A DNA stretch of 64,000 nucleotides from Dastarcus helophoroides. Taxonomy: Eukaryota > Arthropoda > Insecta > Coleoptera > Bothrideridae. The stretch covers positions 21,852,536 through 21,916,535 of the forward strand of contig CM053326.1 in the NCBI GenBank assembly GCA_028583605.1. The letters are read 5' to 3'. The position numbers were made by a program, and so were the translations under genes. The notes under the pieces are model-generated. The model saw only the letters and a list, made by a program, of their open reading frames with translations, made no database searches and was not told where the DNA came from. Positions 46,500-58,600 of this stretch are shown piece after piece; position 1 is the stretch's first letter; every line of letters starts with the position of its first letter.

Positions 46500-46706
46500 T
46501 GCTTTTGCTAGGGCCAAAAGGCATACGAGGAAGGCAGTGTGGCCAGCACTGTGCTTCAGCCGCCTATCATTATCTCGTTCTCATTTCACCGTAAAGCTGA
46601 GTCGACCTTGGGAACCAGAGCGTTTTTTGAAAACGGGCGGTAGATAAAGTCTCCAAGCTCTCTTAGTTTGTAGTCCAGCGTCCGCACCACTGGACCACGG
46701 TCCCCC
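46500..46706 (-). repeat. Putative tRNA-derived SINE
   Basis: Minus strand: GGGGGACCGTGG at 46706 is followed by a box A-like TGGTCCAGTGG (46697-46687). Further on come a GGTTCCCAAGG box (near 46620) and AGGTCGACTCAGC plus GGTGAAATGAGAAC, a phrase like those in the bodies of several animal SINEs. The 5' part resembles a tRNA head; the spacing between boxes is larger than in a tRNA. The 3' end is not defined. Confidence 0.4.
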
Positions 46707-47277
46707 TTCAAACTTTCTGGCTTTTTTAAAATTTGATCACGACAAATTCACTTTCCACCGCCATAAATTATAAATGCCAAATACATTATTTTTAAAAGTG
46801 ATTCAAAAATGCCGAATAAATCTTAAATTGATTGTGTGCTAGTTATAATAGGTTATAACCTCGCTTTCGATTTTATTGAAAAAACTCGCCGTATCTGTTC
46901 AGTACTTTAAGGCACAAAATGTCATTTAGGCGATTTGGCTTTCTCGGATCGATCATTAAAAATTACCCTAGCCAACGATGAGCACATAGGATTGTTATGT
47001 TACAATCCTAGAAAAGCTTTCAAGTGGAAGATAAATTGAGTTCAACAAGATTAGGAGAGATAAAAGTGACATATCGCTAATACCATCATGAAGTATGAAT
47101 GGACTGATTATTAGAAATTTGAAGCCAAGGGGCGAACGCCAGACAAACATCTCATAAATAACAAGTGGCGTTTAGCGCTCCTTATCCCCCCAGATAAACA
47201 AAGCTTCATCTTTGGCCAATTTTTAGTTTAGTATTTACATAAACCTTAGAGCATGGTTTCTCAACTATGTTCCGCAT

Positions 47278-48860
47278 GTCACTCAATGTTAACTAAATCG
47301 GTCGGTGAGTTCGATAACGCGTTTCATAGCTTGGAAGTTCTGTAGAAAAGAGAGTTTCCGTGGAAAGAAGTCCTCACTGTGTCAAGCTGGGCCGCACAGG
47401 AATTTTGCTGCCTCCGACTGTCTTGAATGCCTCAAAAATCTTGCCCTTGGGAGGATCAATCCTATTATTTTCTGGGAGCATCTCCCATGATAGTACTTGT
47501 AGAAAAGAGACAATTCACCAACCATCCGCCTGTGCTCTAATGTTTCCAGAGAATCGGTCAAACTCTCGTCATCAATTAGGCGAATCGCTCTTCTTTGAAT
47601 TGAATTCAAAAGAGCTAAAGTGTACTTTGGAGCTAAACTCCAAACATAAGAACAGTATTCTAGTCTTCGCCTAACTTAAGCTTTATATAGTGTGAGTAGC
47701 TGATGAGATGTGAAGTACTTTTTAGCTCCAAAAAGAAAGTTTAGCTTCTAGGAGGCTGCCAAGAGAGATTAGTGCTCGCATTAACTCCTAGGTTAGACAG
47801 ATTAGATCCCATCGGGAGGATTTTATCGTCCATTAGTATGTTTGTTGCATTATCCCTTGATGTTTTTTTGGCGGCCTGAGTTTTTGAAGCGTTGAAGTCT
47901 ACCAGATTTTTCTTATCCCATTCCAGAATGATTTCGAGGTTACGATTAATCATCTGTATCGGCTGTTCCCTTGGTCGATCTGAGGCAGCGACCGATAATG
48001 TCTTGTCGGAGCAAAAAATGACACCGGGCTACTTTCATCTGCGTAGCTGTATATCGGATTGGAAGTTAAAGCTAAGAGATCGTCTATATGTAACAGAAAC
48101 AGAGTAGAAAACAGGACAGATCCCTGAGGCACCCCTGCATTAGTCTAGAATGTTTCGGATGAGATGCCATCGACGACTTGAAGAGCTCTGTCAGCGAGAA
48201 AACTGGATATCAAATGATAGGGTGCAGGAAGAAGACCATAGAATGTTAATTTGGCGAGATAAGATCGGTGCCAGACTCTGTCGGAGGCCTTTGAGATATC
48301 CAATACCACAATCCTAGCCTAACCATGTTTTTCCATAGATGAGCTACAGATATGGGTAACATATGCCAGTACATCGCCAGTTGAACGTTGGTGTCTGAAA
48401 CCGTATTGCCTGTCCGAGATGATTCTATTCTTCTCCAGATATTTGAGAATCTTAATGTTGATAATCTTTTCCATCACTTTAGATATAACGAGCAACAAAG
48501 ATATAGGACGATAGTTGTTAGCCAGATTCCTTTTACCCTTTTTGGGGACAGTTGTACCCTAGCAGATTTCCAGATATTAGGGAATACACCTTTGTTGTAA
48601 GAGAGTGTAAACAATTTGCTTAGGACAGGAGTCAACTCTGCAGCGCACTTCTTGAGAATAATAGTGGGGATATCGTTAAGGCCGGAAGCTTTCGATGTGT
48701 CTCGAGGAGAATCTTCCTGACGGTGCGTTGTCTGAAAACAACTTCAGGCATCGAAGTGTCAACCTTAGGAAGAATTTTTCGTTTTGAGAATCAAGATTGG
48801 CATTTTCAGCAAACATGAAAGCTAGCAGGTTAGAGAATAAATAGATCTTGGATTCTTCAT
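47278..48860 (-). pseudogene. Jockey-type LINE (copy B): reverse transcriptase to 3' end
   Basis: The longest of three copies. From high to low coordinates the minus strand gives FAENANLDSQ and VFRQRTVRKIL (start of the RT region), then ASGLNDIPTIILKKCA, LFTLSYNKGVFPNIWKSA, PQGSVLFSTLFLLHIDDLL and the active-site motif YSYADES (last catalytic Asp as Glu). Thumb segments LVDFNASKTQ, KKYFTSHQLLTLYKA and LEYCSYVWS follow, then DSIQRRAIRLIDDESLTDSLETLEHRR and KLSFLQNFQ-type remains. Several frameshifts and stops divide it. No endonuclease domain was recognised above 48860. The element copies itself through RNA, but this copy is dead. Confidence 0.8.
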
Positions 48861-51590
48861 CTCAGATGTCTATTGATGACTCTGCTTAAACTATAGTCAA
48901 TTAATTTTTTTAAGCACTCCTGCCTTCTGCCTTCTTTGGTTGAACGATTGGCGTGGTAAACGGCGACGGCAGGTCCAAATAGAAGGCCCCCTACGTGGGA
49001 TATATTTCGAAGCGAGTTTAGACGATGAGGTATTCTTACAAATTCGAAATTGACCTTTAAGTATGACGCCGGTGGAACCATCTGATAGAAACTTAACATG
49101 TACTAGATCTTGAGGAAGACGTGGTAATTGAAGAATCGACTATGCTGACGTACTAATGTTCGCTTCGTCTGGTAACAATGAATTCACTCACGAATAGTTG
49201 TACCAAAAATCGATGAATGATTTCCATGTTAGTAGCCTAGAATTGAACGAAGAGACCGGTGACGTCGTCAGAGATATTTTTTTAAGTTACATTTTACATT
49301 CGTAGCAGCTTAAAGAAAGTAAGGTTTAATTTCCTAGGCTACAAATATAAATTTTTTTCGGGCTTGGTGTCGTAAAAGTCGGACGGTAGCCGAAGTTGAA
49401 AACCAGCAGCGTAGAGATAAGAGTCAGGCCCTTTTATTACGCGGCTGAAGCACACAGACACAGAACCATGGAGGCAGGCGAGTAATACAATTAAGATGTA
49501 CAAAAGTCAAACTCTGCGAGGTTAATAGATAAAAAGTGAGATGGGGAGATAAGTAATAGAATTATAAGGACATTGCCGGAGACGTCAGCGGCAGTGCGCG
49601 AGGTAAAAGCTTAGTTGTGTACAGCCGCTGATAAGGCCGGACGGGTTTGGATATGAGTAGTTGTTGAACACCACAAAGGGAGCCTCTATTCCAGTAATTG
49701 CTTTTATCTGCACTAACTTAATTAATTTTATCGTTATTTGTTTAACTGAGGAATTCTATCTTAATTATGTAGCTTGAATCCTTAAGCTGCAACTAATACT
49801 ACAGTTTTCTTAGACCTAATCGTTACTGGGTATCGATTCAACATTATCATAAGCCGCGATATTCTAAACAAAGCAGAATACTAAACCCTGAATAGGTTTG
49901 AATATATAGGTTTTGATTGTTAAGTTTATAATGCGTTGACAGTAATTTTAAGTATATGTTGGTAAGACAGACAATTCAACAGGATCCGGATATATTCTTT
50001 TTAAAAACAATACGTTCAAGTTGAGCATGTGTCTTAAATTTCTGGAGTAAGTAAGAGAATGATTACAGTCTACAGCACACCAGCATTATCTTCGCATTGT
50101 TGTCACGGCTAGACAAATAAAACATTGTTTGGGCATCAATATTACCACACAACGGAGCAAAATATTCAAATAATTAAGTGGTAATTTTCCTCCCGAAGTG
50201 CCGATAGTGTAGTTGGTTGATTTGCATTTTCTTAAGAAAATTTGAAGTTAGTGAGCAGTTGCGAACTGTGTCGAATATTCTGAAAATAAATGGATACAAA
50301 AATAAAATAGCTGATATTCAAAAGGTACTTACCGATTCGATTTAGAGATTTGTGAATTTACGAAAATTCTAAATTATACATAAAACATTTTTGATTTTTT
50401 GTTGCCTAATTATAATATATTTAATAATTTTCACTGAATGCACTACCATTATATAAAGGCTGGATATTTCAAGTTTAACAATTGAACATGAAGTTGCGAA
50501 AATCTTACAACGCTGTTTATGCCCTCTTTCAATAGATATGGGATTATCTAGGCAATCAATTTAGGCAAAACGTAAACTGTAAGTTTTACAGAGTTAACCG
50601 TCGGTGTTGAATAAGCACATTTTCAGCTTAACTGCACTTTGTAATAAACATATTTTAAGCGCAATGTTTCAGACTCTGTGTGCATTATTGCAACTTTGGC
50701 AAGTTAAGAAAAGTGGAGCAATTTTAACACCAAAAGCTGAGTGCAAGCATTAAAACTTTGTGCGCAAATGGCATATTATTTTGGTGTACGAGCTTTCACG
50801 CATTTTACCTATTCAGGCGGCGGCGGTTACCTGAAGTCGATAATAGGGAGGAAATATTTCGACCTCCAGGCAGTTAACATCGCCTCTTCCGTCGACACTT
50901 TGTTGTGTAACATTGGAAAATTGCGAATAAAAGGGACACTAAGCCTAATCCATTTTCAAATTAATCCCTCGGCAAAGTGCCCCAAATTGTCAAATTATGA
51001 AATTGGTGTAAAATATAAAGCGGACCCTTTAAAGATTTCTAATTAGTGGCGACAACGTCGGTTTTAATCCAGATTTAAAGTTCAAGTTGCACCGTCTATA
51101 TTCCTTGGGGAAAAGATTCACAAAGCTTCGGACGTCTCCCGAAGAGGAAGCGTTTGTAATGAAGTATCGAACAATTGATTGTAGTCTCCGTGGATATGCT
51201 TCGGTACACATCAACTTGGGAAATTTAGAAATGGGGGAAGCTGATCGGAGTTTCCTTTGAAGATCGAATAAATTAGTGACCCCATTTGATTTTAACTACA
51301 ATTTGCGCTAGTAACTCCAAGAACAGTATGGTTCAAAAATTGTCAAGCCCATTTCATATCCTAGAAGAGAGGAGGGAAACATGGCTCGCGGGCCATTGGA
51401 CCTGCTACGATATCTAATACGGCCCAATGCATAAATATGGATTTATTTTCGTAATTTCAACCCTTTTCAAAATTGCAAAATTTTGGTTTTTGCACTTATC
51501 CAAACATTTTGATTTTCTTTAAAACATGTTAGGTCATTCAAATACCAATTTAGTAACTTGAAACCAAGAAAAATTAAAAAACACAACAAA
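48861..51590. other. Stretch without recognised genes
   Basis: 48861-49150 may be more of LINE copy B (minus frame 48857-49099) but shows no motif. 49270-49700 is GC-richer and unidentified; it might be an LTR-like or other old element. A 93-codon ATG frame at 50768-51046 (plus, MAYYFGVRAF...) with a GGGG stretch has no known domain. Confidence 0.4.
50768..51046 (+). CDS. ORF, 92 aa, unidentified (speculative)
   Basis: ATG at 50768, stop at 51044-51046. The translation has no signal peptide, repeat or motif that I recognise. It sits in a GC-richer island where the opposite strand is also partly open. Composition-driven chance is quite possible. Confidence 0.15.
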   Translation: MAYYFGVRAFTHFTYSGGGGYLKSIIGRKYFDLQAVNIASSVDTLLCNIGKLRIKGTLSLIHFQINPSAKCPKLSNYEIGVKYKADPLKISN

Positions 51591-51604
51591 GGAAGTATCT
51601 CTCT

Positions 51605-51640
51605 GACGATGATAGCTTGGATATCGAAACACGTTAGACC
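51605..51640 (+). ncRNA. Hammerhead-like core, possibly of a Penelope-like element (weak)
   Basis: CTGACGA at about 51604 is followed 16 bases later by GAAAC (51627), the two conserved boxes of a hammerhead ribozyme. GATA and TATC between them can pair, but with a T bulge that breaks the usual first pair next to CTGANGA. Penelope-like elements carry hammerheads in their terminal repeats, and such elements occur elsewhere in this window. No coding part is attached. Confidence 0.2.
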
Positions 51641-54600
51641 AATCTTTGTTATGTTTTATAATCTTTCTTGATTTCAAGGGACAAGATTTGTATTTCAAAT
51701 TTTGAAGGTAACCGAGGACCAGTCCGTTCCACCAACATTTTCGGTGTAAATTATGAATTATTACTTTCTTAAAATTGTATTTAACTTTTCAACTTTTCTA
51801 TTTTGACATGCTATCGATACGATATTTAAAAAAATTCTTCAAACGTCACCCGATGACTTCCATCTAAGTATTAAGATGGATTTTACAAATAACACAAAAT
51901 TAAGTTCAAAGTAACGGAAGATTGAATTAAAATATTAGATAAAAAAGTCAAATTTTCTTGCATCATAATTGAAAAATGAAGAAATTATCTATTCAAAGAG
52001 ATACTTTTTTATACAGTCAATAAATACATTTATGGGACTGGTGACTGCTATAATTGAACACCACAAATTTTTCCAAATAAAAAATTTTCTCATATTCACA
52101 ATGATTACACGATTTATGGGATCGAGTTAAAATATTCGATACCAACGTCTCAGCTGACTGTGGTGCATGCAATTAATAAACCTGTGCTAACTCCTAAAAT
52201 AAATTATCCAAGTGATCAGCGAGGAGGAAATCGAAAGTATAGTTTGAAGTAAACATGTTAGGAAAACTATTGCCTGAAGGTATGTGGCATTTTTTTTAAA
52301 TGTTGGTAAGGCTTCTCTGTTTGAGTGCACAAGCTGCACCAAGCCCCAAGACAACCCTTTTTATGTCGGCGGACTATCACCTTGAAATTTGCATGTAATA
52401 TACTCTAATTTCCTCCAAGGCTTTCTCTCTAAATTGTATTTACTTAGGGCCATTTGACTTCGCTTTGTGCTTTGGTCTCGTAGAACGTAGATTATTTTTC
52501 GTAGCTGGCAAACATCGATGAACGTCGCTCTTTGTTTAAACCTGGAACTTATAAAATGATCGATTAATATTTGCCCGGTTTCACTTCCAGATATTTCACG
52601 TTTAATTCTCGTTGTTTTGCATGAGAGTGAAGTGAACCGTGACGTTTTTACGACATCTTAACATGCTCAAGCTGACTATTTCAGCGAAAATAATCAAAAT
52701 CGAGAAATAAATTCCTTTTATGGGTACGTATACCTGCAGTCAACGTTGCAATACCAACGATGTGAGGATACATTTTCATTCAAATTGAATTGAAAAATTT
52801 ATATTATTCATGTTACAAGAAAAGGATATTGCCGGTGACGGGCGGAACTTTCCCGCTTTTTACTATATAATTGATTTTCCTGAATTTCGGATGCGATATG
52901 TGCCCGCCGAAGCGACCGATTGTTCCTTTTACATTTGTTTTCCATAATTTTAATAAAACGACAAGCCTCGGAAGCCGCAGAACATTTAATAAATCTCCCA
53001 CAATTTCATCTCTTTAATAAATTTTGTTATTTTTCTCGATCACGTAAGAAAAGACCAAACGGTGAAAAATTTCCACGGGGCAACAATTTTAACTTGGAAA
53101 TTAATGACTACGACGAAGGCGATTTAATATTAGTTATTTAGCAACAATTTCTTTGTATTTTAAGAGCTTTCATTAGATAGTCTATCTAATGAAAGCTAAC
53201 TAACGCTGGTCTTATATAAGAAAACTTCATCAGTTTTGGCATAGACTCAAATGCAATTCGTCTTCATTTTTTTTTGAGTGCCTTGTGATTAAGATCGCAG
53301 GATCACACTGCTGAAAGATTTCCATCTGATGCTATTAAAAAATGTATTACTACCCTGTTCAGTCCTTATTCTTGCCAGTGAGGAATAATCTCACCTCTGA
53401 TGGGTGGTTGTGACTCCATAAGAAAAAGTTCATGATGACAAGAAGAGTTTCAACGTGCCTGTAAAACAGAAAAGAAAAACTTAACAATGAATGTAAACAG
53501 TTAGATGAACAGAGTGCATAAATTCGAAGCACAATATAAATAACAATGAATTCTCCCGAGAAAATACAACTGTGATTAGTGCGATGGCGTTCATGAAAAC
53601 AATTTAACTTGCGTTCGTCCAATTTAACTTAGAGATTGTTAAAATGAAAACTTTATCTGAACTTGTTAATCCTACGTAATAACTTTCGAAAACTTCCAGA
53701 GGGCGGTATCTACAAATTTTCAATTAATGTTATCGGAATGAACCCGATAAACAGCTCGGCTGACTGTCGGCGATTGTAAATTTAAAAATGCATCACACAC
53801 ACGAGCTATGCTTCGGCCGTTACCGGGGGTGTTTTATGTTAAACAATAAAATTTAATGGGCTATAATTTAAATGGCGGACCATGTAATGCCTTAAGAAAA
53901 CTGCAATTTTAACGTTTACATCTTCCATATCTTTGTTTTCCAGATTGTAGTGCAAATTTATCTCTTTGTATTGTCTTTGGCGTTGCAGCGGCGCTTAGCG
54001 TCGTCGTTTTCTCTTGGACGAGACTCGAACGTCGGCCAATGAACGTCATTCATTATTCCGACATTAATTCCATACAATTAATCTCGCCCCGGACGGAAAC
54101 AAACAAAAAATTTGTAACTTATTTGCATTCAATACGTTCGGTTATACTCTTTATGTACGATATTCTTATGCCCATAAGCTTTCTGAGCCTTTTACATTTT
54201 TTATACATACAGCTTCCAAATATCCCAATTTCCTAATTTTAATAATGAAAATGATCGAGAGCTTGGTTATTTATCCATATCCATTCTTTGCTTCATTAAG
54301 CTAGGACACCACCATATGTGGCATGTAGATTAAAAAAAAGATGTTTTGTTAAGAAAAGTTCGTTTGATCGCATATTGATATATTTTTTTTAATGTACTGC
54401 CGGCTACCACAAAGTCTAAGCTTCATGTAAGCTCCCCCCTAAGATGCATTAAAAATGCGGGCCAACACTAAACCACCAACGGAGCTAAGACCAAATAAAA
54501 CATTTAATGGGCGCTTATGCCCAGACAAAAGCCGTAAAAACTTGGGAATAATGTACGTAGTTTATTTTACAAGATTTAACACATGCTGCGCCGTTATTTC

Positions 54601-55246
54601 TATTCTTGAAATTAGTCTTAATGTAGTATTTGAATATTTTCCAAATAAAAATTAATAGGGACGGCATTAGGACCGTGTAATTTGATAGATATTATTTAAC
54701 CGCCTTTTTTCGAACGAAAAAGAATGTTTACGATCTTTAAACTTTTGTAACACAAATCTTAGCGAACAGGGCATATGTCATCCAGCCGGTGGGTTTTCGC
54801 ACCATGTTGGTAACTTAATACTTCACCAGAAACCCAACATATGTCTAATAGAATGACAAATAATGTTGTTTATTGGTGTAAATAAGGGCTTATTTGACTT
54901 TTGTGTGTATGTCCAATCTGTGGCTTTAGGCTTATATTACTCCCCCAGATTATCCTGCAGTTTACAGGTACTTTTGATATTACTAATGACCTAATGACTA
55001 ATGACTATTCTTGAGGTAATTGATAAGTAGATGCACTATAAATTAAATTATTTTTAGAACCTACCCCAAGAAATTGTCAACGATTCAATTTTCTTGACGA
55101 AACTTTAATTTTTACCTTGAACTGTAGCAATTTTTTTATTTTAATCTGCACATTTCGGCGAGAGATAATAAATTTTGCTTTTAAAGTTGTTTTGACTTTA
55201 TCTCGAAAATTTGATGTCAGCAGATTTAAAAATAATTGACTTTACG
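51641..55246. other. Non-genic stretch
   Basis: Contains the palindrome at 53165-53197 and a GC-richer island at 53700-54110. Short frames are open on both strands. No gene or known repeat. Confidence 0.5.
53165..53197. repeat. 33-bp perfect palindrome
   Basis: AGCTTTCATTAGATAG (53165-53180), a single T, then its exact reverse complement (53182-53197). There is no gene beside it. It could be the core of a tiny foldback element or a recent palindromic duplication. Confidence 0.85.
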
Positions 55247-55320
55247 CGGCCGGGGATTGAATCCGAGACCTTTCACACTTTCATGTTGCTGTCTAACTCT
55301 CTACCATTAAGCTACCTCAC
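55247..55320 (-). tRNA. tRNA-derived sequence (pseudogene or SINE head)
   Basis: The minus strand has box A TAGCTTAATGG (55314-55304) and box B GGATTCAATCC (55264-55254) at tRNA-like spacing, within 74 bases of total length. The D-arm pairs partly, but the T-stem has two mismatches and the anticodon arm does not close well, so it is not a functional tRNA. No CCA-like or T-run end was seen. A decayed tRNA or SINE head is likeliest. Confidence 0.5.
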
Positions 55321-55442
55321 ATCACATTTGTAGAGTGAGTATAGTAAGTTTATGATGCTGCCAAACATACTGAAAATATTTGTACCCATGGAATATCTAC
55401 TTACCAGAGTACCAAAGAAAAGACGTTAAAGAATATCCAAAT

Positions 55443-55690
55443 CTTTTCTTCTTCTTCTTCAAATATTGTTGAAAACATTTCTTCTTTTCCTTGTTCTTCT
55501 TCTTTAGCCCGTTCTCATTCACTTCTGGACATAGGCCTCCTCCATATTTTTCCACCGCTCTCTATTTTGAGCATTTAAGATCCAGTTTTTGCCAGCTTGC
55601 CTCTAAATATCGTCTCTCCATCTTGTTTGAGGGCGTCCAACACTTCGTTTAGTTTCCCTGGGTCTCCATTGTATTATCACCTTTGTCTAT
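55443..55690 (-). pseudogene. RTE-type LINE 3' end with GAA-repeat tail
   Basis: One minus frame reads SVGRPQTRWRDDI, then (after a stop) GKNWILNAQNRERWKNMEEAYVQK and another stop, near 55660-55525. This GRP..RW..D...W..AQ.R..W....EAYVQ pattern is the C-terminus of insect RTE-like reverse transcriptase proteins. It is followed by a (GAA)n-rich tail at 55443-55505, a microsatellite tail as in RTE elements. Only the last about 60 codons remain, with two stops. Confidence 0.7.
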
Positions 55691-56264
55691 TTAATATCAT
55701 CTAAAACATTTAAATAGGTATAAATAGATTGTACGACTTAAATCTGCAACACTTGCTACATAAGTAATCTTCACATTCAAATACGCTTGATAAATAATAC
55801 TCAGCTTCATTTTCTGTCATACTGTCAAAGTTATGGTTCAATTACGGACTTTTTTAGTCTTTGATTGGAATACAAAACTTAAACTTTCCAAAATAAAGAA
55901 ATGAAAAAACCTAGACCACAACATTCTCAAAATCTGTCAATAGAATTTCTAATGCCAAAGGTTGTAAACTAAGGGCAAAAGCCTTCAGGGTGTCTAATTA
56001 TAGTGCAGAAAATAAACCCCGGAAGGAAGTAGACCAAAGACTTAGTAGACTGCAGTTGCTTCTATAATATGATCAAGAGAAGTACTGCAAATGTTCAATG
56101 TTTGTTTAATTAATCAATTATTACAAATTTTTTACTGTATACTATACCAATTCGACTTTCTAACATCGTCTGGGTTAACCATGTGTGCGCCAAGTCCACC
56201 TCTCAGAAACTGGGCTTTTTTTTTAAACTAAAAAATATTCACACCTCTTCAGCAGCTAGCCTTT
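55691..56264. other. Non-genic stretch between two LINE fragments
   Basis: AT-rich, with no motif-bearing ORF. It may include more of the RTE element 5' of its recognisable tail, but I see no coding evidence. Confidence 0.4.
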
Positions 56265-56752
56265 TATAACTATATGCCAAGTTAGGCCGATACTGACACA
56301 TATCTTTGGAGTTCAGTCCCAAAGCACACTTTGGCTCTTTTGAATTCAATCCAAAGAAGGATTCGCCTAATTGATGATGAGTATTTGACCTAGTCTCTCA
56401 AAATACTGGAGCACAGGTTGATAGTTGGTGACTTGTCCCTTTTTACAAGTACTTTCATAGAAGATATTCGCAGGAACCGATAGCTTCGATTTCCCCAAAG
56501 TCAACATTTTTAAGACATACTAGACAGTGAAAGACATCAAATTCCTATGCTGTCAGCAGCTGATAAAAGTAAGGAGTTTGTTTAGAGAGACCTCTTTTTC
56601 TATAGAACTTTTAAACTCAGGAGTTTGTTGCTCAGCAGTGTTTAAACCAAGTATCTTTATAAGGAGATTCATCACAATCTATCATATTTCCGCAACCTAC
56701 TCGCAGTTAGAAAGACATAATAAGATTATCCTTTGCTAGTGGATTGTAAAAA
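56265..56752 (+). pseudogene. Jockey-type LINE, 3' end (copy C)
   Basis: Plus frames with shifts read TLALLNSIQRR, IRLIDDEYLT, LKILEHR, VGDLSLFYKYFHR and FLRHTRQ, the same order as copies A and B. The end, CATAATAAGATTATCCTTTG followed by GTGGATTGTAAAAAAA, matches the end of copy A. At least two stops and two frameshifts occur. It is 5'-truncated slightly earlier in the element than copy A. Confidence 0.75.
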
Positions 56753-58256
56753 AACTTACTTGATCTCATTACCTAAATTTTTAAAAGACAGCTTTGAATT
56801 AGATTCACTGTAATAGGATTTAAACCTAGACTCATGAAATAACGAAAAACTTAACATTCGTGCTTTGTGTGTTATTTTATGCCAACAGGAAGCTTATGTA
56901 ATGCGAGCGCGTTGAAATAATGTCAGCAAGGTAAAGTTTCCAGCTGCGTATAGCCTCTAAAAAATCTTCGAGTCAATTTATGGTGGTTTTATGTGGACTT
57001 CGCTCAAATATTAACACGTTTACGATCAATTGGATTAATCCGTGTCGCGACCGCTCGTAAAGTCCTTCCAATATTGAGTAGAATGCAATCTGCTAGATCA
57101 TACAAACTGCAATGAACTAGTTTAATACTTCATTATTATCGCTCCCCGAGGTTGTAAACTTGGCCGCTCGAGAATTGTGTCAATAGATCTCCTCTCCTTT
57201 TCGCTACAGACGATGTATCATCGGGGACCGAGTCCGACAAAAACTTATTGGGGATCAACAAATATCAATATGAAGCATCCGGATAATTAAAGTTTTTTCT
57301 TACCTCTTGGCGTAGAAATTTTAAAAAAAATGTGACAATGATAATTTTAATAATCCAAGATTAACATTCGTTCTGTACAAATCAAAAATAAGGAAGTGTG
57401 ATGAAGAATGGTTCCCAGAATTTTAAGTGCTTTTTACACACATACTGAAAGCAGTGGCCAATCACAACATTTTTTGTTCCTGTTGCATTATTTTTGTTCC
57501 CTATTCATAAAAAATTATACATATAGTGTTAGTAATTTAAAGAGCACTGGTTTTTTCAATCATCTTGGCCAACTTTTCCGGATTTACTTCATGAGAAGTG
57601 CAGCGGCAATCATTCGCGAGCAATCTCACGTGACGAATCCTCCAGAACAGTCGTGAGAGTTTGCAAATGTGACTCTATGGAGATGGCCCTTAAGGCAATG
57701 GATAAATCCAATCTTCTTCATCTTTGGTAGTTTTAGGTATCTTCCTGTTCTTTCTTAATTTTTTTATGCTCAATATTTTTTAATGGCACTTTGTTACATA
57801 CACCTTGCCACATTTATTGTCTACTGGGAAAAATGCAAAAACATGTTCTCTAAGCTTTTGGAAAATTTTTGAGAATAGAAATCCTGAAATCCTGCTTCAT
57901 AAATTTATTCCACTTCTATTACATCTGCTATCTTTTTACCCATACGTATACATAATAAAAATCTGTTGCATGTACGGCTTTTTGAGCTTGTTTAGTTAAT
58001 TTTGTAGCCACCAGTAATTTAAATATCTAGGTGTATGGCCAAACATGAGTTTCTACTAATATTACTTGAATCAGCCCTTACACAAACAGAAGATCTTTCG
58101 TTTGCAGGCAACTACTCTGAAAGATGTTGACATTCAGTTTTATTTTCAACTCTTTTTTGAAGTTTAACTATAAATTTAACACCCACAAATATTGGGTGTT
58201 TTCTACATGAACTAGAGATGAGTCTGGAGGCTGTTGACTTGAATCCCTTAGGCTAA
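56753..58256. other. Non-genic stretch
   Basis: A GC-richer part lies at 57000-57280, with the possible terminal exon at 57208-57294 listed separately. The 82-codon frame at 57408-57656 has no domain. Confidence 0.4.
57208..57294 (+). CDS. Possible terminal exon (speculative)
   Basis: A good 3' splice site (pyrimidine-rich CTCCTCTCCTTTTCGCTACAG ending at 57207, given by position) is followed by a frame DVSSGTESDKNLLGINKY... to TAA near 57292. Peptide composition is plausible for a protein C-terminus, but there is no family match and no partner exon identified. Confidence 0.12.
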
Positions 58257-58600
58257 TTATTCCAATAAGTAAAGTTCTCGATAGATCGTCAATTTCAGTA
58301 GTGACATCGAATAAGCTAAGAACTCTTCAATGGTGTCACGACCGATTTTGTCAACTTCTTCAGCTTTTGGGGGTCCTCCAACATTCTGAAGGTGAAAGAG
58401 ACGTTTGAGTAGTTTATTCTTGACAATCCTGGGCGACAACTTAGTTCTACATGTATCGGCACATCCCGAGATGGACAGTTCTTTCGCTTTCCTAGGAAAG
58501 ATACTATAAAAATGTTGATGTCCTGAATCGTTTCGTTTGAAGAGCAGCTTTTCGCTCAAATCGCAAACATCCAATTTATTCGAAAGTCCTTTGCGGCAAG
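58257..58600 (-). CDS. ORF of about 105-114 codons, unidentified
   Basis: The minus frame is open from a TAA near 58600 to the stop at 58257. It starts on TTG at 58574 if forced and has no ATG at the front. The translation has Lys-rich and Leu-rich parts (RIVKNKLLKRLFHLQNV, then GGPPKAEEVDKIGRDTIEEF and a final Leu-rich helix). Composition looks protein-like, more than other frames nearby. I recognise no domain; an exon of a host gene or a relic of a retroposed or mobile gene are both possible. Flanking splice sites are not obvious. Confidence 0.3.
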
